Shown here one piece after another: positions 1 through 4,319 of a DNA stretch of 5,281 nucleotides (position 1 is the first letter of the stretch; each line of letters opens with the position of its first letter). This DNA is from Omnitrophica bacterium GWA2_41_15 (GTDB lineage: Bacteria; Omnitrophota; Gorgyraeia; Gorgyraeales; Gorgyraeaceae). The translations under genes were made by a program, and so were the position numbers. The DNA lies in the NCBI GenBank assembly GCA_919902485.1, contig CAKKRB010000077.1, forward strand, positions 1 to 5,281, given 5' to 3'. Under the pieces are notes generated by a model. That model did not search any database. It worked only from the letters and a program-made list of their open reading frames with translations, and was not told where the DNA came from.

Positions 1-296
1 ATTTTTTCTGCAGAAAAGTCATGTTTTTAAAATACGCAAATGCGTCTGTGATATTTCCGGGCGGATTCGGCACCATGGACGAGTTTTTTGAGACCATCAC
101 GCTTATTCAGACACAGAGGATGGAAAGGTTTCCTGTGGTGCTGGTGGGGAGCGAATACTGGAAAGGATTGGTAGACTGGGTCAAGAAATCAATGGTCAGC
201 ACTAATCGTGTTTCAGAAGAAGACCTGGACATATTCTCCATAGTAGATGAGCCCGCAGATGTCGTCAGGAGCATAAAGAAATTTTATTCTAAATAA
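1..296 (+). CDS. LOG-family nucleotide 5'-monophosphate phosphoribohydrolase (TIGR00730-like), 3' part only
   Basis: The frame is open from base 3, so the gene begins upstream of the window. Six residues (FFCRKV) precede the first visible Met, and the ~97 visible codons are the C-terminal half of the family. The LOG signature is clear: an RKVMF segment, then PGGFGTMDE, matching the family motif PGGxGTxxE in which the Gly-rich loop binds phosphate and the Glu is catalytic. Members hydrolyse the N-glycosidic bond of nucleoside 5'-monophosphates (cytokinin ribotides in plants; AMP/GMP-type substrates for bacterial relatives) to free base and ribose 5-phosphate in the cytosol. They are often misannotated as lysine decarboxylases. 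The ATG at 21 lies inside the conserved core and is not the real start. Family assignment is secure; the exact substrate cannot be read from sequence. Confidence 0.9.
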   Translation, partial: FFCRKVMFLKYANASVIFPGGFGTMDEFFETITLIQTQRMERFPVVLVGSEYWKGLVDWVKKSMVSTNRVSEEDLDIFSIVDEPADVVRSIKKFYSK

Positions 297-305
297 TAAG
301 TAGTA

Positions 306-460
306 TTGCTGCCCAGACCAGCAGGTTTCGAGGACGCAAAATTTTCCCAGCGTGAAAATTTTGCTCCGTTTTGACCTTCGCTCGTCCCGTCACTATTTGT
401 GACGGGACACCTGCCCGCTCAGGTCAAAAAGGCCTTTCAACCCGCTGGTCTGGGCAGCAA
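306..460. repeat. Cloverleaf-like palindromic element filling the gap between the LOG gene and the nuclease gene
   Basis: Seen directly: perfect 17-base inverted arms TTGCTGCCCAGACCAGC (306-322) and their complement (444-460), continued after one mismatch by four more pairs (324-327 with 439-442). Inside are an 11-bp hairpin (336-346 / 354-364, 7-base loop), a 9-bp stem TTTTGACCT / AGGTCAAAA (369-377 / 421-429), and within that a perfect 10-bp hairpin GTCCCGTCAC / GTGACGGGAC (384-393 / 399-408, 5-base loop). The whole folds as a branched cruciform or RNA. It has no open reading frame of note. The imperfect symmetry and nested stems suggest a dispersed intergenic palindrome (REP- or MITE-like), but only one copy is visible. 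It could also end the upstream transcript, though no T-tract follows any stem. Confidence 0.75.
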
Positions 461-519
461 AATAATATTTAATAGTTGACTCCAGGATGCCAGAGTACAT
501 GTAAGAGATATTTTTTGTG

Positions 520-548
520 TTGAAAATAAGAAAAGTTAGGTATATAAT
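520..548 (+). promoter_or_regulatory. Sigma-70-type promoter of the YhaM-like gene, predicted leaderless
   Basis: TTGAAA (520-525), a 17-base spacer and a perfect TATAAT (543-548). Counting seven bases on from the end of the -10 box puts +1 at about 555, the A of the ATG. No Shine-Dalgarno sequence lies just before that ATG; the only weak purine run (AGTTAGG, ending at 540) lies inside the promoter spacer and would not be transcribed. The transcript is therefore predicted to be leaderless or nearly so. Confidence 0.7.
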
Positions 549-554
549 CCATTT

Positions 555-1559
555 ATGGCTCACAGGTTTATCAGCGATTTAAAAGAGGGGGAAGTAGTAG
601 AGTCTGTTTATCTTGTAAGAGAAAAGTCTTTTGACACCACCAAGAACGGCAACCCGTATATCTCGCTAGAGGTTTCAGACAAGACAGGCATGGTGGATTG
701 CAGGAAATGGGACGCTTTGAAGTCGCTATTCGACTCTTTCAGCGTAGATGATTTTGTAAAGGTAAGGGCCAAGGTTGAGTTCTACAAAAACTACCCACAG
801 TTAAAGCTGGACTCCATAGAAAAGATAGACGATAAATCAGCTGATATCTCGCTCTACATGCCTGTTTCAGATAAAAACAGGGAAAAGATGTTTAAGGATT
901 TTTTATCTGAACTGGGGTCTATGGAAAATACCTATCTCAGATCCTTGATACACGGCATATTTTCAGACAGAGATACCGTTGAAAAATTCAAAACATCGCC
1001 TGCTGCCACGGATTTTCACCACCCGTATATAGGGGGGCTTCTGGAACATACGCTGGGCTGCGTTGAACTTGCAAAACTTATAGCTTTAAAACATAAAGAT
1101 ATAAACATGGACTTGCTTTTATGCGGCACCGCTCTTCATGACATAGGGAAAATAGACGAGCTTTCGTATAAAAGGAGTTTTTATTATACGGATAAAGGCA
1201 GGCTCATAGGCCATATTGTCTTGGGCGCGAATATTATCAGTTCTGCAATTGACGGCATAGAAAATTTTCCCGAGGAATTAAAAAACCTTATGCTTCATAT
1301 AGTGCTCAGCCACCACGGAGAACATGAATGGGGCTCTCCTAAAAGACCTATGTGTTTCGAGGCCATTATATTGCATCATATAGACAATCTTGACGCCAAG
1401 ATAAACGGCTTCAGGCATTTTGTAAAGACATACAATGACCCTGATTCCAGCTGGACAAAGCACAGTAAAATGTTCGGAGAATTTTTATATAAAAAATCGC
1501 CCCTCGTCTCGCCCGCCACCTTTGATGGCGAGGCGGACTCGGGATCAAATTTTGTGTAA
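555..1559 (+). CDS. YhaM-family 3'-5' exoribonuclease (OB-fold + HD domain)
   Basis: The 334-residue protein has the YhaM layout. Residues ~1-92 form an N-terminal OB-fold (tRNA_anti type, around NGNPYISLEVSDKTGMVDCR), and an HD phosphohydrolase domain spans ~150-295. Visible metal ligands and motifs are HH at 155-156, EHT with His165, the HD pair His195-Asp196 in LHDIGK, His220 in IGH, SHHGEHEWGSP (His253/254), and HHIDNLDAK (His274/275, Asp277). YhaM enzymes are metal-dependent cytosolic 3'-5' exoribonucleases that trim RNA ends; the OB-fold binds nucleic acid. The ATG at 555 is chosen because it gives a complete OB-fold and coincides with the predicted transcription start. Without the last ~20 residues (SPLVSPATF... 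onward, from base 1497) the length is 314, close to the family's usual size. That tail is encoded by a palindromic repeat (1501-1648) and is probably acquired. Confidence 0.88.
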   Translation: MAHRFISDLKEGEVVESVYLVREKSFDTTKNGNPYISLEVSDKTGMVDCRKWDALKSLFDSFSVDDFVKVRAKVEFYKNYPQLKLDSIEKIDDKSADISLYMPVSDKNREKMFKDFLSELGSMENTYLRSLIHGIFSDRDTVEKFKTSPAATDFHHPYIGGLLEHTLGCVELAKLIALKHKDINMDLLLCGTALHDIGKIDELSYKRSFYYTDKGRLIGHIVLGANIISSAIDGIENFPEELKNLMLHIVLSHHGEHEWGSPKRPMCFEAIILHHIDNLDAKINGFRHFVKTYNDPDSSWTKHSKMFGEFLYKKSPLVSPATFDGEADSGSNFV

Positions 1560-1648
1560 CAAAATTTTAGGTCCTTCGACAGCTAAAATGCTCGCTTTGC
1601 TCGCATTTCTTTACGCTGTTTCAGGATCAAATTTGCTTCGCAAATTTG
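1501..1648. repeat. Cluster of palindromes overlapping the 3' end of the nuclease gene
   Basis: Four stem-loops lie head to tail. A: GTC / CGCC / CGCCA (1506-1518) pairs with TGGCG / GGCG / GAC (1526-1538) with single-base bulges, and an outer CCC/GGG (1501-1503 / 1541-1543). B: AAATTTTG (1547-1554) with CAAAATTT (1560-1567), the loop holding the TAA stop. C: a long interrupted stem from TCCT (1572-1575) to AGGA (1623-1626) through ACAGC/GCTGT, TAAA/TTTA and ATGC/GCAT. D: CAAATTTGC (1628-1636) with GCAAATTTG (1640-1648), 3-base loop. GGATCAAATTT occurs twice (1542-1552, 1624-1634) in the same orientation. This looks like a composite or nested dispersed repeat. It supplies the last ~19 codons and the stop of the nuclease gene. 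Confidence 0.7.
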
Positions 1649-1654
1649 GGAGGT
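1648..1654 (+). promoter_or_regulatory. Strong Shine-Dalgarno site touching a hairpin
   Basis: GGGAGGT sits with its GGAGG core six bases before the ATG at 1660, an excellent ribosome binding site that fixes the start. Its first base is also the last base of the 9-bp hairpin at 1628-1648, so the site is exposed right at the foot of that stem. Confidence 0.8.
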
Positions 1655-1659
1655 GAAAT

Positions 1660-2031
1660 ATGAAGAAAAAGAAAGTTAATAAAATAGCCAAAAAGCCGGT
1701 GAAGAAGGCAAAGAAAAAAGCAGCCATGGCTAAAAAACAACCTGCTAAGAAGTCTACGTCTATACCGAGGGGCGCGTCTCTTGAAGAGGTGGGTGTAGTT
1801 ACCCATTATTTTCCAAAAGTGGACGCAGCTGTTGTAAAGCTTACAAAAGGCGCTCTTTCTGTAGGAGAGCAGATCATGATAAAGGGCCATACATCTGATT
1901 TTAAGGAAAAAGTGGGATCTATTCAACTGGACCATGCGCCCATACAAAATGCGGAACAGGGAATGGAGATAGGCCTTAAGGTTAAGTCAAAAGTAAGGGA
2001 ACACGATGTTGTGTATAAGCTCTTAACATAA
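1660..2031 (+). CDS. EF-Tu domain-2-like small protein with lysine-rich N-terminal tail
   Basis: This 123-residue protein has two parts. Residues 1-31 contain 16 lysines plus Ala/Pro (KKP, AKK steps), like a histone-H1-type or ribosomal-protein tail. Residues ~43-123 match the stand-alone translation-factor beta-barrel (EF-Tu domain 2-like; often named 'translation elongation factor-like protein', related to a domain found on U32 peptidases). Characteristic stretches are GVVTHYFPKVDAAVVKL, LSVGEQIMIKGHTSDF and GLKVKSKVREHDVVYKL. There is no GTPase domain, so it is not a translation factor itself; its role is unknown. The basic tail suggests binding to RNA, DNA or the ribosome (inference). The start is set by the strong Shine-Dalgarno site. 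A promoter of its own is not obvious, and it may be read from the nuclease promoter. Confidence 0.85.
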   Translation: MKKKKVNKIAKKPVKKAKKKAAMAKKQPAKKSTSIPRGASLEEVGVVTHYFPKVDAAVVKLTKGALSVGEQIMIKGHTSDFKEKVGSIQLDHAPIQNAEQGMEIGLKVKSKVREHDVVYKLLT

Positions 2032-2032
2032 T

Positions 2033-2070
2033 GTAGGGGAGGGTTTTAAACCCTCCCCTACTTGATTTTA
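2033..2070 (+). terminator. Hairpin terminator after the EF-Tu-domain-2-like gene
   Basis: A near-perfect 14-bp inverted repeat, GTAGGGGAGGGTTT (2033-2046) with AAACCCTCCCCTAC (2048-2061), starts two bases after the stop. In practice this is an 11-bp GC-rich stem with a TTTTAAA loop. The following T-rich run (TTGATTTTA) is weak for intrinsic termination. It could also be a dispersed palindrome doing terminator duty. Confidence 0.65.
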
Positions 2071-2089
2071 TCGCAAATTGTGGTATACT
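2062..2089 (+). promoter_or_regulatory. Extended -10 promoter driving the structured RNA at 2096
   Basis: TTGATT (2062-2067), a 16-base spacer and TATACT (2084-2089) preceded by TGG, which forms the extended -10 motif TGnTATACT. The predicted start is ~2096, one base before the closing stem of the downstream RNA. It begins at the foot of the preceding terminator, so the upstream transcript is insulated from it. Confidence 0.65.
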
Positions 2090-2095
2090 CTTTGA

Positions 2096-2183
2096 TGAAG
2101 CCGATAAAGTTACAGAAAAAAGCCTGATACAAAGGCTAAGCAGGATCGCGCAAAGCGACCAATCTTTATCGGCTTCTTTTTTT
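2096..2183 (+). ncRNA. Candidate small structured RNA or riboswitch-like leader (three-way junction + T-tract)
   Basis: A perfect 13-bp closing stem GAAGCCGATAAAG (2097-2109) / CTTTATCGGCTTC (2164-2176) is followed at once by seven Ts (2177-2183). It encloses two hairpins. P2 is AGCCT / AGGCT (2121-2125 / 2133-2137, loop GATACAA). P3 is GG-a-TCGC / GCGA-CC (2143-2149 / 2155-2160, loop GCAAA). An A-rich strand (2110-2120) joins P1 to P2. CCTG (2123-2126) could alternatively pair with CAGG (2141-2144). With the promoter just upstream, this would make an ~88-nt RNA whose 5' end and terminator coincide with the closing stem. It could be an independent sRNA or a leader controlling the patatin-kinase pair that starts three bases later. 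I do not recognise the class. The GCAAAG in P3 superficially recalls c-di-GMP-I riboswitches, but their other conserved parts are not seen. Confidence 0.6.
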
Positions 2184-2185
2184 AT

Positions 2186-3088
2186 ATGGGGAACAATAAT
2201 AATTATAATATGATAGGGCTTGCTCTTGGTTCGGGCGCTGCATTTGGCCTGGCGCATATAGGCGTCCTGCATATACTGGAAAAAGAAAGGATACCTATCG
2301 GCGTTGTTTCAGGGGCGAGCATAGGCGCTCTTATTGCTGCAATGTGGGGGATCGGCCTGAGCTCAAGGGACATAGAGGGCATTTCCGAGAAGATGAAAAG
2401 AAGACTTAATATAATGAGGCTTCTGGATTTTACGTTTCCGATAACAGGGATACTTGCGGGCAAGAGGCTGAAAAGGTTTTTGAGGATTATTCTTGGAGAT
2501 AAAACATTTGAAGATACGAAAATACCTGTTAAAATAATAGTATATGATTTGGCAAACAGAGAGACAATCACGGTTGACAGCGGCAGATTGGTGGATGCTG
2601 TCTATAAAAGCATCGCGGTTCCTGGCATATTCCAGCCGATAGTGGAAGAAGGCAGGATGTTTGTAGATGGAGGGATCACGGATCCTGTGCCTGTGGATAT
2701 TCTTTTTGCAAGCGGGGCAAAAAAGGTGATAGCGGTTAATGTCCTGCCTGGCCCAAGGAATATATGCGAGAGAAACATGGCCCTGAAAGAGGTGGCTAAA
2801 GAAGAAGAGAATGTGATGAGGCATGGGTCTTTAGACGAGAAAATAGGCGTTCACATGACAAGGTTTTTCAGAAAGGCTTTTACCCCGAACATATTTGACG
2901 TGATAATGACAAGTATGCAGGCAATGGAATACAGCATCGCAGAAATCAGCTGTTCAAAGGCAAGCGTAAGCCTTCATCCTGTATTGAGCGATGCGGCTTC
3001 AACAGATTTTCATCTTGTGAAGAAGTTTGTAAAAACAGGCGAAGAGGAAACCATAAGGCATATAGAAAAAATAAGATCCCTTATTTGA
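2186..3088 (+). CDS. Patatin-like phospholipase (RssA/NTE-type, cytosolic)
   Basis: This 300-residue serine lipid acyl hydrolase has the patatin Ser-Asp dyad. The nucleophile elbow is GASIG with Ser45 (GxSxG), and the catalytic Asp is Asp161 in FVDGGITDPVPVD (DGG). The N-terminal oxyanion loop is LGSGAAFGLAHIGVL; the usual Arg/Lys of GGGxRG is Phe20 here. No signal peptide or clear membrane segment is present, so it probably acts on membrane lipids from the cytosolic side. The likely reaction is release of fatty acids from phospholipid or lysophospholipid; substrate is not deducible. The start is uncertain: the ATG at 2186 has no Shine-Dalgarno and lies three bases after the upstream T-tract. 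The ATG at 2210 (MIGLALGSG) fits the family's usual N-terminus better and would drop the odd MGNNNNYN, but also lacks a good site. The stop is eight bases before the next ATG, implying an operon with the kinase. Confidence 0.88.
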   Translation: MGNNNNYNMIGLALGSGAAFGLAHIGVLHILEKERIPIGVVSGASIGALIAAMWGIGLSSRDIEGISEKMKRRLNIMRLLDFTFPITGILAGKRLKRFLRIILGDKTFEDTKIPVKIIVYDLANRETITVDSGRLVDAVYKSIAVPGIFQPIVEEGRMFVDGGITDPVPVDILFASGAKKVIAVNVLPGPRNICERNMALKEVAKEEENVMRHGSLDEKIGVHMTRFFRKAFTPNIFDVIMTSMQAMEYSIAEISCSKASVSLHPVLSDAASTDFHLVKKFVKTGEEETIRHIEKIRSLI

Positions 3089-3096
3089 GCGAAGAT

Positions 3097-4245
3097 ATGG
3101 AAAGTAAGGTAATCAAAGTATTGATAGTGGATTTTAAGCAGGATAACATATTAAAGATAAAAGAGGCGTTTTCTGCTATACCCGATACTACTTACGACAT
3201 ATCCTGGCTCCAGGTGGATGAGAGCATCCTGAAAAAAGCGGAAGAAGAAAAATTCGATGTAATACTTCTTTCATATGAGCTGCCCGGAATGAACGGCCTG
3301 GAAATTCTTGCAGGCCTGCAGTATAAAGAATTATCAGGCCCTGTTATCATGCTGGCAGATGCCATCGACGAAGAGTTTGCGCCGCAGGCAATGCGCGACG
3401 GCGCGTATGATTATGTCGTACGGGAAAAAGGTTTTGAAAAAGGCCTGCTGGTTATTATTCATAATGCCCTGAATGCGTTTCACGCTTTAAAGGAAAAAGA
3501 GAGGCTTCAGAAAGAGATAGCTGCCAAGAAATCAGAACTGGAGGCAGCCAATAGAAAGCTTCAGCAGCTGGATAAGATAAAATCAGATTTTGTGTCAAAT
3601 GTAGCACATGAATTCAGGACGCCGCTTACTATCATAAAAGGCAATGTAGACCTTGTGAATAAAGGCGGGCTGGGCAGCGTTGCGCCTGCTCAGAAGGAAA
3701 TGCTGGACGGAGCAATAAACATAGTAAACAGGCTTTCCAGGCTGGTGAACGACCTTCTGGACATATCAAAGATAGAGTCAGGAAAAATGGAATTAAAAAA
3801 GGAGCCAGTTGATATAAATACTATTATAGAGGAGAATCTTGTAACATTTGACAAGGCAATAAAAGATAAAAAACAGAGATTGCAGAAAGACCTTGCTAAA
3901 GATATCCCCAGGATCAATGCAGACGAGGACAAGGTTACGCAGGTGTTTGTAAACCTTTTAAGCAATGCCATGAAGTATACGCCTGAATCAGGCCAGATTT
4001 CAATAAAGACAGTAAACCTGGAAAAAGAAATAATGGTAGAGGTTACTGATACAGGAGAAGGAGTTGCGCCGGATAACCTGGACAAGATATTTGATAAATT
4101 TACCAGGGTTACTGCTGAAAAAAAAGAAGGCACAGGGCTGGGCCTTCCAATAGTAAAGGATATAGTCAACCTGCATAACGGCAGGATATGGGTGAAGAGC
4201 GAACTGGGCAAAGGAAGCCAGTTTTATTTTACGTTGCCTAAATAA
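3097..4245 (+). CDS. Soluble hybrid sensor histidine kinase with degenerate N-terminal receiver domain
   Basis: The domain order is receiver-like (~1-120), coiled-coil linker (~130-165, KEKERLQKEIAAKKSELEAA), HisKA with phospho-acceptor His171 (NVAHEFRTPL), and HATPase_c. The ATPase has N box Asn290 (NLLSNAMKYTP), G1 DTGEG (Asp318), F box (FDKFTR) and G2 GTGLGL (from 345). The kinase half looks intact. The receiver is not: the phosphoacceptor Asp is Ser59 (DVILLSYELPGMNGLE), the acidic pair is VDF rather than VDD, the switch Thr is Ala (MLAD) and the conserved Lys is Arg (VVRE). No membrane segments are present, so the signal is cytosolic or comes through a partner. An alternative start is TTG at 3085, overlapping the patatin stop by four bases and adding four residues. 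Neither start has a good Shine-Dalgarno site; ATG is preferred, with coupled translation likely. No cognate response regulator is in view. Confidence 0.88.
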   Translation: MESKVIKVLIVDFKQDNILKIKEAFSAIPDTTYDISWLQVDESILKKAEEEKFDVILLSYELPGMNGLEILAGLQYKELSGPVIMLADAIDEEFAPQAMRDGAYDYVVREKGFEKGLLVIIHNALNAFHALKEKERLQKEIAAKKSELEAANRKLQQLDKIKSDFVSNVAHEFRTPLTIIKGNVDLVNKGGLGSVAPAQKEMLDGAINIVNRLSRLVNDLLDISKIESGKMELKKEPVDINTIIEENLVTFDKAIKDKKQRLQKDLAKDIPRINADEDKVTQVFVNLLSNAMKYTPESGQISIKTVNLEKEIMVEVTDTGEGVAPDNLDKIFDKFTRVTAEKKEGTGLGLPIVKDIVNLHNGRIWVKSELGKGSQFYFTLPK

Positions 4246-4254
4246 TCATTGAAA

Positions 4255-4309
4255 CAGCCTGAAGGCTGGGTTCCTTAGTATCTGGAATTTACCCTTTAGG
4301 GTGGTAAAT
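4255..4309. other. Two small hairpins in the kinase-cysE gap
   Basis: CAGCC-TGAA-GGCTG (4255-4268) is a perfect 5-bp tetraloop hairpin extendable past mismatches to GAA/TTC. ATTTA (4287-4291) pairs with TAAAT (4305-4309), enclosing CCCT / AGGG with a TGG bulge. Neither is followed by a T-tract, so termination is unlikely. The second ends right at the cysE Shine-Dalgarno site and might influence its exposure. Confidence 0.4.
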
Positions 4310-4316
4310 GGGGTGA
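4310..4316 (+). promoter_or_regulatory. Shine-Dalgarno site of cysE
   Basis: GGGGTGA lies with its G run six bases before the ATG at 4320 and supports that start over later in-frame ATGs at residues 6 and 7. Confidence 0.7.
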
Positions 4317-4319
4317 AAA

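Noticed and set aside
306..460. An integron attC site or tRNA
   Set aside because: No attC consensus ends (RYYYAAC/GTTRRRY) and no tRNA anticodon or T-loop features; arm lengths do not fit a tRNA.
291..467. AAATAATA copies as a firm target-site duplication
   Set aside because: The sequence is low-complexity AT and not symmetric about the inverted arms, so chance is likely; kept only as a note.
476..504. Alternative promoter TTGACT with ATGTAA 17 bases downstream, upstream of the nuclease gene
   Set aside because: The -10 match is poor and a far better promoter lies at 520-548; it would also leave a leader without a Shine-Dalgarno.
1435..1656. A plus-strand frame running through the palindrome cluster into the next leader
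   Set aside because: It is out of frame with the conserved nuclease, lacks a ribosome site and its peptide reflects repeat sequence.
2097..2176. A c-di-GMP-I (GEMM) riboswitch, because of GCAAAG in a hairpin loop before a signalling gene
   Set aside because: The conserved GGCAAACC strand, GAAA tetraloop and receptor are absent; only a short superficial match remains, so it is left as unclassified.
2108..2185. An upstream N-terminal extension of the patatin protein through the structured RNA
   Set aside because: The frame is open back to the TAA at 2105-2107 but contains no ATG, GTG or TTG, and the peptide does not resemble the family.
2363..2824. Long minus-strand reading frames opposite patatin, kinase and cysE (for example 2363-2824, 3690-4211, 4622-4969)
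   Set aside because: They lie antisense to clearly conserved proteins, have low-complexity or implausible composition and no ribosome sites.
4249..4281. TTGAAA (4249-4254) with TAGTAT (4276-4281) as a cysE promoter
   Set aside because: The spacer is 21 bases and no acceptable -10 lies at 16-18 bases; cysE is more likely read from upstream.
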